61,190 nucleotides of DNA, taken from Myxococcales bacterium. GTDB taxonomy: Bacteria; Myxococcota_A; Polyangia; Haliangiales; Haliangiaceae. Shown here one piece after another: positions 38,853 to 46,835 of this stretch. Numbering within the stretch: position 1 is the first letter of the stretch; each line of letters opens with the position of its first letter. The stretch spans positions 1 to 61,190 of the forward strand of contig WYBA01000079.1 of assembly GCA_011526095.1 (NCBI GenBank). The letters run 5' to 3'. The notes below the pieces were generated by a model. It had not been told where the DNA came from, ran no database searches, and was given only the letters and a program-made list of their open reading frames with translations. Position numbers and translations under genes: made by a program.

Positions 38853-40309
38853 CCTCGCTGTTCACCGGCTACCAGCCGCTCCCCGGGACCTACGACGAGG
38901 CGTTCACCGCCGACGGCGCGCCTCACCCCGAGTTCCGCCGCGTGCTCGACGCCCTCGGCAAGCTGACGCCCGACGAGTTCGCGCGCGCCCAGGCGCTCGC
39001 CGAGAAGGCGCTGCTCAACCAGGGCGTGACGTTCTCGGTCTACGCCGACAACCGCGGCACCGAGAAGATCTTCCCGTTCTGCCTGATCCCGCGGCTGATC
39101 GCCGCCGACGACTTCGCGCGGCTCGAGCGCGCGCTGCAGCAGCGCCTGCGCGCGCTCGGCGCGTTCCTCGACGACGTCTACGGCGAGCAGAAGATCCTCG
39201 CGGCCGGCGTGATCCCGAAGGAGCTCGTGCTCGGCGCCGCCGGTTACCAGCCGACCCTGCGCGGGGTCAAGCCGCCGGGCGGCGTCCGCATCCACATCAG
39301 CGGCATCGATCTGATCCGCGATCCCGACGGCAGCTGGCGCGTGCTCGAGGACAACCTGCGCACCCCGTCCGGCGTGTCGTACGTCGTCGAGAACCGCGTG
39401 ATCTCCAAGCGCGTGTTCCCGCGCGTGCTCGACCAGGCGCGCGTCCACCGCGTCGATCACTACCCGACGCGCCTGGCCGAGATGCTGCGCTCGGTGTCGC
39501 CGGTCGCCGCCGACGACACGACCGCGGTCGTGCTGACGCCGGGGCCGTACAACTCGGCGTACTTCGAGCACAGCTTCCTCGCCCGGACGATGGGCCTGGA
39601 GCTGGTGCAGGCGCCCGACCTGTTCGTCGACGGCGACATGGTCTACGTCAAGACCACGCGCGGGCCGCGCCGCGTCCACGTCATCTACCGCCGCACCGAC
39701 GAGGCGTTCCTCGACCCCGACGCGTTCCGCCCCGACAGCGTGCTCGGCGTGCGCGGGCTGATGCGCGCCTACGCCGCCGGCAACGTCGCGCTCGCCAACG
39801 CGCCGGGCAACGGCGTCGCCGACGACAAGGCGGTGTGCGCGTTCGTGCCGGACATGATCGAGTACTACCTCGGCGAGGAGCCGCTGCTCGCCCAGGTCCA
39901 GACCTACGTGTGCGCGCGCCCCGACGACGCCGCCTACGTCGTCGATCACCTCGGCGAGCTCGTCGTCAAGGCGGTCGACGAGGCCGGCGGCTACGGCATG
40001 CTGATGGGCCCGCAGTCGACGGCGGCGCAGCGCGACGAGTTCCGCGCGCGGATCCTCGCCGAGCCGCGCAAGTACATCGCGCAGCCGCGGATCGAGCTGT
40101 CGACGTGCCCGACGTGGATCGGGGACAGCAAGACGGTCGGCCCGCGCCGCGTCGACCTGCGGCCGTACATCCTCACCTCGCGCGAGGGCCCCTGGATCCT
40201 GCCCGGCGGGCTCACCCGCGTCGCCCTCGTCGAGGGCAGCTACGTCGTCAACTCCAGCCAGGGCGGCGGCAGCAAGGACACCTGGGTGCTGAAGGGAGCC
40301 TCGTCGTGA
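38849..40309 (+). CDS. Circularly permuted ATP-grasp family protein
   Basis: This 486-residue cytoplasmic protein belongs to the circularly permuted type 2 ATP-grasp family, predicted to ligate a carboxylate to an amine through an acyl-phosphate. Family stretches include [65 protein letters not shown] and [18 protein letters not shown] (nucleotide-binding Lys), then [22 protein letters not shown] 38849 and the stop at 40309 overlap both neighbours. Its constant partners in other genomes are alpha-E and transglutaminase proteins, exactly as here. The chemical product of the system is not known. Confidence 0.92.
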   Translation: MTSLFTGYQPLPGTYDEAFTADGAPHPEFRRVLDALGKLTPDEFARAQALAEKALLNQGVTFSVYADNRGTEKIFPFCLIPRLIAADDFARLERALQQRLRALGAFLDDVYGEQKILAAGVIPKELVLGAAGYQPTLRGVKPPGGVRIHISGIDLIRDPDGSWRVLEDNLRTPSGVSYVVENRVISKRVFPRVLDQARVHRVDHYPTRLAEMLRSVSPVAADDTTAVVLTPGPYNSAYFEHSFLARTMGLELVQAPDLFVDGDMVYVKTTRGPRRVHVIYRRTDEAFLDPDAFRPDSVLGVRGLMRAYAAGNVALANAPGNGVADDKAVCAFVPDMIEYYLGEEPLLAQVQTYVCARPDDAAYVVDHLGELVVKAVDEAGGYGMLMGPQSTAAQRDEFRARILAEPRKYIAQPRIELSTCPTWIGDSKTVGPRRVDLRPYILTSREGPWILPGGLTRVALVEGSYVVNSSQGGGSKDTWVLKGASS

Positions 40310-41277
40310 TCTCGCGCGTCGCCGATCACTGCGTGTGGTTCGGGCGCTACGTCGAGCGCGCCGAGTCCACCGCCCGCCTGCTCGCCACGACCCACAACCT
40401 CGCGCTCGACGCCGACCTCGAGCCGCACCAGTGCTGGCGCCCGGTGATCGTCGTCGCCGGCGAGGAGGAGCGGTGGCGCGAGCGGCTCGCCGCCGAGGGC
40501 CACGACGACGCCGACGGCTGGGGCGACGGCGAGCGGATCGAGCGGATGTTGACGTGGGACGAGGACTGCGGCGTGTCGATCAAGAGCTCGGTCCGCGGCG
40601 CGCGGTGGAACGCGCGGTCGATCCGCGAGGTCGTGTCGCTCGAGGCGTGGGAGACGACCAACGAGCTGCACCTGTGGCTCGCCAGCGACGCCGCGCACGC
40701 CGAGTGGGCGGCGCACCGCTACGAGTTCTACCGGCGCGTGCGGTCGCAGACCCAGCTGTGCCTCGGCCTGCTCCGCTCGACGATGCTGCACGACGAGCCG
40801 CTCGACTTCATCTGGCTCGGCGTGCTGCTCGAGCGGGTCAGCCAGACCGCGCGCATCCTCGACGTCAACCACCACGCGTTCACCTCGCTGCCGCGCCGCC
40901 ACGAGGTGGTCGAGACCGCGCTGTGGCTGTCGCTGCTCCGCTCGCTGTCCGGGTTCGAGCCGTTCATGAAGCGCCAGCAGGGCCGGGTCTCGCCCGACGC
41001 CGTCGCGCGGTTCCTGATCGGCGAGGGCAAGTTCCCGCGATCGATCGCGTACTGCGTCCACTCCGCCCACGAGCGCCTCGCCGCGATCCGCCCGCCGGAC
41101 CGCCACGACCTGCCCGGCGGCCAGACCCTCGAGCGCCTGCGCATCCTCGACGAGTGGGTCCGCGCGCGCGACGGCGAGCGCGACGACGACGTCCACGAGC
41201 TGCTCACCCACGTCGTCGACGAGACCCACGCGATCTGCGACAGCCTCGGCCGCGAGCTGCTCGGCGACGCCGGCTGA
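40306..41277 (+). CDS. Alpha-E domain-containing protein
   Basis: This is a 323-residue all-helical protein of the alpha-E family, beginning [25 protein letters not shown], the family signature. It is usually encoded directly after the circularly permuted ATP-grasp protein and is thought to serve the same ligase complex. GTG 40306 overlaps the ATP-grasp stop (GTGA), with AGGGAG upstream. It is the last gene of the four-gene operon; a reverse-complement GGAGAC array lies just after it. No catalytic residues are known for the family. Confidence 0.9.
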   Translation: MISRVADHCVWFGRYVERAESTARLLATTHNLALDADLEPHQCWRPVIVVAGEEERWRERLAAEGHDDADGWGDGERIERMLTWDEDCGVSIKSSVRGARWNARSIREVVSLEAWETTNELHLWLASDAAHAEWAAHRYEFYRRVRSQTQLCLGLLRSTMLHDEPLDFIWLGVLLERVSQTARILDVNHHAFTSLPRRHEVVETALWLSLLRSLSGFEPFMKRQQGRVSPDAVARFLIGEGKFPRSIAYCVHSAHERLAAIRPPDRHDLPGGQTLERLRILDEWVRARDGERDDDVHELLTHVVDETHAICDSLGRELLGDAG

Positions 41278-41284
41278 GCCCGCC

Positions 41285-41303
41285 TCCGTCTCCGTCTCCG
41301 TCC
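41285..41303 (-). repeat. Short GGAGAC hexamer array, reverse strand
   Basis: The plus strand reads CTCCGTCTCCGTCTCCGTC at 41285-41303, the reverse complement of the GGAGAC repeat at 495-524 and 35149-35252. It lies 8 nt after the alpha-E stop, in a 100-bp gap. Confidence 0.65.
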
Positions 41304-41364
41304 GACCCGCTCATCCTGAGCCGGGGCGAGCGCGAGCGAGACCCGCCACCCCCGGCGCTCGCGC

Positions 41365-41377
41365 TACCCTCCGACGC
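41365..41377 (+). promoter_or_regulatory. Leaderless-type -10 element (TACCCT)
   Basis: TACCCT at 41365-41370 lies 7 nt before ATG 41378, in the context GCTACCCT. No Shine-Dalgarno sequence is present. Confidence 0.5.
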
Positions 41378-41833
41378 ATGCCCGCCACCGCCGCCGCCCA
41401 CGCCGTCCTCGAGCGCCTGTGGCGCGACGCGCCGCTCGCGCCGCTGCCCACCGGCACGTGGCGCGGCCGCCACGCCGGCTGGCTGTCGACCCGCGGCGCG
41501 CGCCACCCGCTGTGGCGTCCACTCTCGACGGTGATGTTCGTGTGGACGCGGTTCGGCCTCGATCTCTCCACGCCCGAGCCGTGCTGGTGGTTCGTCGCCC
41601 CGGGCAAGCTCACCGGCGGCGAGTTCACCGTCACCGAGGGCCCATCGCGGTGGCGGCCCGGCGCCACCGTGCTGCGGCTCGACTACGGCGCCGCCCGCGC
41701 CCCCGCCGCGATCCGCAGCCGCCTCTACGACGAGCTCAAGCCGCTCGACGACGGCCGGATCATCGGCCTGGGCGGGATCAACGCCGGCCCCGGCGACGGC
41801 GACCACTTCTGGATGACGTTCGAGCGGATGTGA
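41378..41833 (+). CDS. Conserved small protein, DUF4334-like fold possible
   Basis: This is a 151-residue soluble protein. LPTGTWRGRHAGWL near the start and YDELKPLDDGRIIGLGGINAGPGDGDHFWMTFER near the end recall lipocalin-like GXWXG/DUF4334 proteins in outline. The match is weak. No signal peptide or catalytic motif is seen. The stop overlaps the GTG of the next truncated reading frame (GTGA). Confidence 0.55.
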   Translation: MPATAAAHAVLERLWRDAPLAPLPTGTWRGRHAGWLSTRGARHPLWRPLSTVMFVWTRFGLDLSTPEPCWWFVAPGKLTGGEFTVTEGPSRWRPGATVLRLDYGAARAPAAIRSRLYDELKPLDDGRIIGLGGINAGPGDGDHFWMTFERM

Positions 41834-42072
41834 CCGCGATGGCCGCGCGCCGCGTCCCGTTCCCGGCCGAGCGGCGGCTCGTCCTCGACACCCTCCACCT
41901 CGGGCGCGCGCGCCCGATGATGCACGGCCTGCTCGAGGTCGACGTCACGCGCGCCCGCGCGGCGCTGCGCGCGCACCGCGCGCGCACCGGCGAGGCCGCC
42001 TCGTTCACCGCGTTCGTGCTGGCGTGCCTCGGCCGCGCCGTCGCCGCCCACCACGCCGACGCCCCGGCGTGA
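41830..42072 (+). pseudogene. Truncated 2-oxoacid dehydrogenase acyltransferase-like fragment
   Basis: The 80-residue frame, from RRLVLDTLHLGRARPMMHG to AVAAHHADAP, resembles the first third of the E2/CAT-type acyltransferase domain (MMHGLLEVDVTRAR matches the P-x-t-x-x-x-EVDVT strand; FTAFVLACLGRAVAAHH matches the following helix). The domain normally runs about 220 residues and ends with the HxxxDG catalytic motif, which is missing. The stop at 42072 is followed after 12 bp by the convergent sirtuin gene, so the rest has been lost. GTG 41830 overlaps the previous stop; ATG 41839 is the alternative start. It is probably a remnant; a short functional protein is possible. Confidence 0.5.
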
Positions 42073-42084
42073 CCGCGCCGCGCG

Positions 42085-42855
42085 CTACGCCGCCGCCGCG
42101 AACAGCGCGGGCACCGCGGCGCCCGCGCGCTCCAGCACGACGTGATCGAAGCGATCGGCGTTGTCGCTGCGCTCGGCGTTGACCAGCCACGTCCGGCCGC
42201 CGACCGACCGCGCTGCGTCGACCAGCGCCGCCGCCGGGTAGACGACGCCGGAGGTGCCGATCGCGACGAACACCAGGTCGCGCCCGCCGGCGCGCACGAA
42301 CCGCTCGATCCGCGCCAGGTGCTCGCCGTCGATCGCCTCGCCGAACCACACGATGTGCGGCCGCAGCACCGCGTCGCGGCCCGCCGCCTTGCACCGCCCG
42401 CACATCGGCGCGACGCCGGCCCGGTACACCTGGCGGTCCTCGAACGGCGGCCGGTCGCACACCGTGCACCGCGACTGCATCAGGTTGCCGTGCAGCTCGA
42501 TCACGCGCGCGCTGCCGGCGCCGACGTGCAGCCCGTCGACGTTCTGGGTGACGAGCAGGAACCGCTCGCCCAGCCGCGCCTCCAGCGCCGCCAGCGCGCG
42601 GTGCGCCGCGTTGGGCGCGACGTCGGCGAGCCCCGCCCGCCGCTCGGAGTAGAACCGCCACACCAGCAGCGGGTCGCGCACGAACCCCGCCGGCGACGCC
42701 ACGTCCTCGACGCGGTTGCCCTCCCACAGCCCGCCGATCGCGCGGAACGTCGGCACGCCGCTCTCCGCGCTGATCCCGGCGCCGGTGAGCACGAGGACGT
42801 GGCTGCGCTCGGTGAGCGCGAGCGTGGGCAAGGACGTGGACGCGGGCGTGGACAT
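42085..42855 (-). CDS. cobB: NAD-dependent protein deacylase (sirtuin)
   Basis: This 256-residue sirtuin removes acyl groups from protein lysines, using NAD and releasing nicotinamide and O-acyl-ADP-ribose. Motifs include GAGISAESGVPTFR (near 26), TQNVDGLH (near 104), catalytic ELHGNL, and Zn-binding CTVC with CGRC. FYSERR gives the Tyr-x-x-Arg pair typical of SIRT5/CobB-type enzymes that accept succinyl or malonyl groups. ATG 42855 has GAGGAGG 6 nt upstream. The promoter region contains TTGACT and TTGACA in tandem on the minus strand (42904-42890). The gene is monocistronic. Confidence 0.93.
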   Translation of the reverse strand: MSTPASTSLPTLALTERSHVLVLTGAGISAESGVPTFRAIGGLWEGNRVEDVASPAGFVRDPLLVWRFYSERRAGLADVAPNAAHRALAALEARLGERFLLVTQNVDGLHVGAGSARVIELHGNLMQSRCTVCDRPPFEDRQVYRAGVAPMCGRCKAAGRDAVLRPHIVWFGEAIDGEHLARIERFVRAGGRDLVFVAIGTSGVVYPAAALVDAARSVGGRTWLVNAERSDNADRFDHVVLERAGAAVPALFAAAA

Positions 42856-42957
42856 GACGGCCTCCTCGATGACCTTCTTCGTGTCATGTCAACACTAACA
42901 AGTCAAGCCGGATTCCTGCGCCGCCGCGCCGCGGCCCGGGGCGCGCTCCAACGGTGC

Positions 42958-42972
42958 TAGCCTCACGAGGCC
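42958..42972 (+). promoter_or_regulatory. -10 element (TAGCCT) before the nucleotidyltransferase gene
   Basis: TAGCCT at 42958-42963, in the context GCTAGCCT, lies 9 nt before ATG 42973. The predicted leader is 2-3 nt. Confidence 0.4.
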
Positions 42973-43428
42973 ATGGCGCTCGATCTGCTGGAGGAGCTCA
43001 AGCAGCTCGTCGCGGCGCTCCGCGCCGCGCAGGTCGACCATGCCCTCGTCGGCGCGCTCGCGGTCGCGATCCACGGCGCCCCGCGCGCCACCTCCGACAT
43101 CGATCTGCTGATCGAGGGCCCCAGCCTGCCCCGCGCGATCGAGATCGCGCGCGCGTGCGGCTTCACCTGGCTCGCGCACCCGATGCGGTTCCGCGACGGC
43201 ACGGAGCTGCAGCGCATCTCGAAGATCGCGGGCGCCGAGACGCTGACGCTGGACCTCATGCTCGTGAACGAGGCGCTGGCCCACGCCTGGAGCACCCGCG
43301 TGGACCTCACCACCGATTTCGGGCCGCTGACCGTGGTGACACGCGAGGCGCTGATCGCGATGAAGATCGCCGCCGGCCGCCCCCGCGACCTCGGTGACGT
43401 CGCGAGCCTGGAGGAGATGGACCGGTGA
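42973..43428 (+). CDS. Nucleotidyltransferase-fold protein (possible toxin-type)
   Basis: This is a 151-residue small nucleotidyltransferase-fold protein. VGALAVAIHGAPRATSDIDLLI matches the G-[SA]-x...D-x-D signature of minimal/AbiEii-like nucleotidyltransferases, with GS reading GA. A later Asp in LTLDLMLV is the third metal-ligand candidate. Such proteins often sit in toxin-antitoxin pairs. Here the stop overlaps the GTG of a 71-residue partner (GTGA), a typical two-gene layout. Whether the pair is toxic is unknown. The partner carries no recognised antitoxin domain. Confidence 0.75.
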   Translation: MALDLLEELKQLVAALRAAQVDHALVGALAVAIHGAPRATSDIDLLIEGPSLPRAIEIARACGFTWLAHPMRFRDGTELQRISKIAGAETLTLDLMLVNEALAHAWSTRVDLTTDFGPLTVVTREALIAMKIAAGRPRDLGDVASLEEMDR

Positions 43429-43640
43429 TCGACCTCGGCCCGGCCGCGATCACCGCGCGCCTGCGCCAGGCCTCGGCGCTGTCCGATCTCACCACCGGCC
43501 GCCGCCTGAACGCCAAGCTCGACATGTCGCCCGCCGAGATCACGCGGCGCCTCGCCCGGGTCGAGGCGCTGCGCCGCCTGTGTGCCGCGCTCGGCGCGAT
43601 CGGCGCGGCCACCCGCGCGGCGGAGCGCGGCGCGCCGTAG
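43425..43640 (+). CDS. Small helical partner with internal duplication
   Basis: This is a 71-residue protein of no known family. Two copies of a helical unit are visible, about 33 residues apart: PAAITARLRQASALSDL (about 6-22) and PAEITRRLARVEALRRL (about 36-52). The linker between them contains GRRLNAKLDMS. The product is basic and amphipathic. Translation is coupled to the upstream nucleotidyltransferase by a GTGA overlap, so a role as its inhibitor, adaptor or substrate-specificity subunit is likely by context. Confidence 0.6.
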   Translation: MIDLGPAAITARLRQASALSDLTTGRRLNAKLDMSPAEITRRLARVEALRRLCAALGAIGAATRAAERGAP

Positions 43641-43670
43641 CTGCACCAGCGCTCGGGACGCCCGGCCGAC

Positions 43671-43721
43671 GCTGCGCACCTGCGCGAGCCGCTGCGCACC
43701 GCTGCGCGAGCCGCTGCGCAC
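43671..43721. repeat. Tandem repeat of about 20-22 bp
   Basis: A unit built of GCTGCGCACC and TGCGCGAGCC occurs about two and a half times (43671-43690, 43691-43712, 43713-43721). It lies in the 146-bp gap before a lipoprotein gene. No function is evident; it may be simple slippage-derived sequence. Confidence 0.5.
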
Positions 43722-43786
43722 GGCCCCCACCACGCCCGGTCCCGGCCCGCCCCTCGCGTGGCATGCCCCGTGCTCCATGCGCCCGC

Positions 43787-44794
43787 ATGCGCGCTTCGCC
43801 CTTGCTCGCCAACGCCCTGATCTCGGCCGTGGCCGCCCTCGCCGGCTGCGGCCAGGTCGACGATCCTGCCGCCGCGCACGACGCCCCCGCCGAGCCCGGC
43901 GGCGACGCCGGCGCCCCCGACGCCGGCGCGCTCGCGCCGGTGTACGTCGTGCTGTTCACCCACATCGAGGACAGCACGCCCGCCGGCCCGCTCGGGACCG
44001 AGCCGAACCGGGCCGGCTACCTCGCGATGCGGCGCACGCTGCTCGACATGGCCGCGCGGGCGCAGGCCCACGACCTGACGTGGGTGCTGCAGCCCGACTG
44101 GAAGCTGCTGGAGGCCGCGCTGCTCTACGAGGACGCGGCGACCACCGCGAGCACCGGGGGCAAGAACGTCCTGCGCTACCTGCGCGAGGACCTCGGCGTC
44201 GTCATCGACCCGCACTCCCACGAGAACGGCGGCTACAACTACACCGACGTCGCCCACCTGCTCGAGCAGCTCGGGGTCGGCGGCAGCACCGTGATCGGTG
44301 GCCACATCTGGGATCCCGCGCTCCCAGAGTTCCAGGGCTGGGATCGGTTCCGCGCGCCGGTCACCGGGCAGCGCTACCCCGAGGCGAGCTGGCGCGGCGA
44401 CATCTTGATCGGCGCGGGCACGCCCAACCACGTCAACGACCCGCTGGTGAGCGGCGTGTGGCGACCGCAGGATCGCGATCACTACTTCGTCGACGACCCG
44501 GCCGGCAACATCGTCGCGCTCGGCGCCTGGCACGACCAGGTCGCCGGCGTCGACGAGCTGGTCGCGCTGCGCGCCGCCGGTGACGTGCCGCCCGACGCGA
44601 TGCTGACCGCGTCGTGGAACCTCCAGCCCGCGACGCTGACCGCGCCGGGCGGGCTCGACGATGTCGAGGCCACGGTGCTGGCCCCGATCGCCGCGATGCG
44701 CGACGCCGGCACGGTGGTCGCGACCGACTTCACGTCGCTGGTGGCCACGTGGCGGAGCGCGCACGGGGCCACGGCGTACGTCCACCAGCCTTGA
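43787..44794 (+). CDS. Secreted lipoprotein, deacetylase-like barrel
   Basis: This is a 335-residue lipoprotein (signal peptide ending ALAGC, then an Asp/Ala/Pro linker). The domain begins VYVVLFTHIEDSTP and later has VVIDPHSHENGGYNYTD and VIGGHIWDP. The order of Asp/His on strand ends resembles polysaccharide-deacetylase or related beta/alpha-barrel enzymes. The canonical deacetylase motifs are not complete, so the activity is uncertain. It is followed 43 bp later by a CotH lipoprotein on the same strand, suggesting a set of surface carbohydrate/protein modifiers. Confidence 0.55.
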   Translation: MRASPLLANALISAVAALAGCGQVDDPAAAHDAPAEPGGDAGAPDAGALAPVYVVLFTHIEDSTPAGPLGTEPNRAGYLAMRRTLLDMAARAQAHDLTWVLQPDWKLLEAALLYEDAATTASTGGKNVLRYLREDLGVVIDPHSHENGGYNYTDVAHLLEQLGVGGSTVIGGHIWDPALPEFQGWDRFRAPVTGQRYPEASWRGDILIGAGTPNHVNDPLVSGVWRPQDRDHYFVDDPAGNIVALGAWHDQVAGVDELVALRAAGDVPPDAMLTASWNLQPATLTAPGGLDDVEATVLAPIAAMRDAGTVVATDFTSLVATWRSAHGATAYVHQP

Positions 44795-44825
44795 TCACGG
44801 CCGCTCGTGCCACCCGCCGCGGGCG

Positions 44826-44837
44826 TATGCTGCCCCG
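44826..44837 (+). promoter_or_regulatory. Leaderless-type -10 element (TATGCT)
   Basis: TATGCT at 44826-44831 is followed by 6 nt and then ATG 44838. No Shine-Dalgarno sequence is present. Confidence 0.5.
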
Positions 44838-46031
44838 ATGCGCCCCGCCACCCTCGTTGCCCTCGCGCTCGCCTTCGCCGGTTGCGGCGGCGGAGGCGGC
44901 GACGCCCCGGATGCGGATCAAACCGCCGCGGACGGGGGCCTCGACGCGGGGCCGGACCTCTCCGACGAGCTCTACGATCCGACGGTCGTCCCCGACATCC
45001 GGATCACGCTGCCGCCGGCGTCGATCGCGGCGCTCGACGCCGACCCGGCCACCTACGTCCGCGGCGATCTGCAGATCGGCGACGTCACGCTCACCGACAT
45101 CGGCGTGCGCCTCAAGGGCGAGTACACGTTCCGCCCGCTGTCCGGCAAGGCCGCGTTCAAGCTCAAGCTCGACGAGTTCGTCGACCAGCGCTACGGCAGC
45201 CTGCGCCGGATCACGCTGAACAGCGCGATCGAGGACGCCGGGTTCGTCGCCGAGCGCCTCGCCTACACCGCGTTCCGCGCCGCCGGGGTCTCGGCGCCGC
45301 GCGCCAACAACGCGCGGGTCTACGTCAACGACGAGCTGTACGGCGTCTACGTCAACATCGAGGCCGAGGACAAGCGCTTCCTCGCGCGCTGGCACGCCGA
45401 CGACAGCGGCAACCTCTACGAGGAGCAGGGCGTCGAGCTGTTGCCCGGCAACGAGGACGGCTTCGAGCTCGAGACCAACGAGGCCACCGGCGACAAGTCC
45501 GACCTCACGGCGCTGTTCGCCGCGATCGCCGCCGCGTCCGACGACGAGCTCGACACCGCGCTCGAGGCCGTGCTCGACGTCGACCAGTTCCTCGAGGCGC
45601 AGGCGCTCGAGGGCATCCTCGACCAGGTCGACGGCTACGCGTACACCCAGTTCGGCCCCAACAACTTCCGCCTCTACCACGAGCCCGCGACCGGCCTGTT
45701 CACGTACATCCCTTGGGGCATGGACATGGCGCTCAAGCCCTACGGCGGCAACGTCGACCTCCTCGACGACGCCACCGGGCTGCTGATCCAGCGCTGCCTC
45801 GCCGGCGCCTCGTGCCGCGCGCGCTACCTCGCGATCATCCGCGACATGGTCGACCTCGTCGAGTCGCTCGATCTCCCCGCCCAGGCCGACGCGATGTACG
45901 CGCAGATCGCGGACCTCGTCGCCGCCGATCCGCGCAAGGAGATCACGACCGAGCAGTTCGAGGAGACCTTCGCCGCCGAGCGCGCCTTCCTCGTCGCGCG
46001 CCCCGCCGAGGTCCGCGCCTCGCTGCCGTGA
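44838..46031 (+). CDS. CotH kinase family lipoprotein
   Basis: This 397-residue lipoprotein (signal peptide ending LAFAGC, then a Gly/Asp linker) carries a CotH domain over most of its length. CotH proteins are atypical protein kinases acting outside the cytoplasm; in Bacillus CotH phosphorylates spore-coat proteins. Conserved stretches include GVRLKGEYTFR (phosphate-binding Lys candidate), KAAFKLKLDEF, YGVYVNIEAEDKRFL, NLYE, and GPNNFRLYH followed by YIPWGMDMA, where the usual WDxD reads WGMD. The change of that first Asp to Gly may affect metal binding. It probably modifies surface proteins. It has its own leaderless-type promoter. Confidence 0.82.
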   Translation: MRPATLVALALAFAGCGGGGGDAPDADQTAADGGLDAGPDLSDELYDPTVVPDIRITLPPASIAALDADPATYVRGDLQIGDVTLTDIGVRLKGEYTFRPLSGKAAFKLKLDEFVDQRYGSLRRITLNSAIEDAGFVAERLAYTAFRAAGVSAPRANNARVYVNDELYGVYVNIEAEDKRFLARWHADDSGNLYEEQGVELLPGNEDGFELETNEATGDKSDLTALFAAIAAASDDELDTALEAVLDVDQFLEAQALEGILDQVDGYAYTQFGPNNFRLYHEPATGLFTYIPWGMDMALKPYGGNVDLLDDATGLLIQRCLAGASCRARYLAIIRDMVDLVESLDLPAQADAMYAQIADLVAADPRKEITTEQFEETFAAERAFLVARPAEVRASLP

Positions 46032-46084
46032 CGCCGCGCCCGAGGGCGGCATCGACCGGCTTGGCGCGTCGGGGAGCCCAGGGC

Positions 46085-46102
46085 TAGACTCGGTCCACGT
46101 TC
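46085..46102 (+). promoter_or_regulatory. -10 element (TAGACT) before the Uma2 gene
   Basis: TAGACT at 46085-46090, in the context GCTAGACT, lies 12 nt before ATG 46103. The predicted leader is about 5 nt. Confidence 0.4.
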
Positions 46103-46708
46103 ATGGTCGCTGTCTCGAACATCTCGCCGGGCGAGCACGTGCCGACCGCCGATCAGCGGGTCGTCCTCGGCGACGTGGGCTGGACGGGCTACGAGGTGCA
46201 GCTCGCGATGCGCGGCGAGAAGTCGACGCCACGCATCGCCTATCTCGACGGAGTGATGGAGCTGATGAGCCCGTCCAGGACGCACGAGCAGATCAAGTCG
46301 TACCTCGGCGCGCTGCTCGAGGCCTACGCGCTGGAGCGCGGGATCGAGCTGTCGCCGTACGGCTCGTGGACGCTCAAGGCGGCGCCCAGGGGCGCCGGCG
46401 CGGAGCCAGACGAGTGCTACATCGTCGGCGTCGACCAGTCTCCACAGGTCCCCCACCTCGTCATCGAGGTGATCTGGACCAGCGGCGGGCTGGACAAGCT
46501 CGAGATCTACCGGCGACTGGGCGTCCGGGAGGTCTGGGTGTGGCAGGACGGCTCCCTCGCGACCCACGTGCTCGACGGGCAGGTGTACCGGTCGCGCACC
46601 CACAGCGAGGTCGTCCCTGGCCTCGAGCCGGCGATGCTCACCAGGTTCCTCGAGCACCCGACGCTGACCCAGGCCGTCCGGGCGCTGCGCGCCGCGCTCG
46701 CGCCCTGA
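46103..46708 (+). CDS. Uma2 family PD-(D/E)xK-type protein (DUF820)
   Basis: This is a 201-residue protein of the Uma2/DUF820 family, a restriction-endonuclease-like fold of unknown biological role that is highly expanded in cyanobacteria and common in Myxococcota. The nuclease core is visible as AEPDECYIV, then HLVIEVIWTSGGLDKLEIYRRLGVREVWVW: the Asp, the Glu-x-x and the Lys are all present. It stands alone with its own -10. It may belong to a scattered, mobile family rather than a system. Confidence 0.8.
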   Translation: MVAVSNISPGEHVPTADQRVVLGDVGWTGYEVQLAMRGEKSTPRIAYLDGVMELMSPSRTHEQIKSYLGALLEAYALERGIELSPYGSWTLKAAPRGAGAEPDECYIVGVDQSPQVPHLVIEVIWTSGGLDKLEIYRRLGVREVWVWQDGSLATHVLDGQVYRSRTHSEVVPGLEPAMLTRFLEHPTLTQAVRALRAALAP

Positions 46709-46823
46709 TCACCACGCGTCCGCGGACCGCGCGCGGCTCGCCGCCGGCCCGGCGGACCCAGGCCTGCACGTCGTCGACCGTCATCGACGCGAGCTGGAGG
46801 TCCCACCGCGGGCCCACTGACGC

Positions 46824-46835
46824 TAACCTCGCGGC
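46824..46835 (+). promoter_or_regulatory. Leaderless-type -10 element (TAACCT)
   Basis: TAACCT at 46824-46829, in the context GCTAACCT, is followed by 6 nt and then GTG 46836. This supports the GTG as the true start. Confidence 0.5.

Noticed and set aside
43671..43721. CRISPR-like repeats
   Set aside because: The units are tandem without spacers, about 20 bp, with no cas genes nearby; this is simple repeat sequence.
46638..46784. 48-codon reading frame on the minus strand starting at 46784 (MTVDDVQAWVRRAGGEP)
   Set aside because: The first part looks protein-like, but the frame then runs through the Uma2 coding region antisense. It is too short and has no ribosome site or partner.
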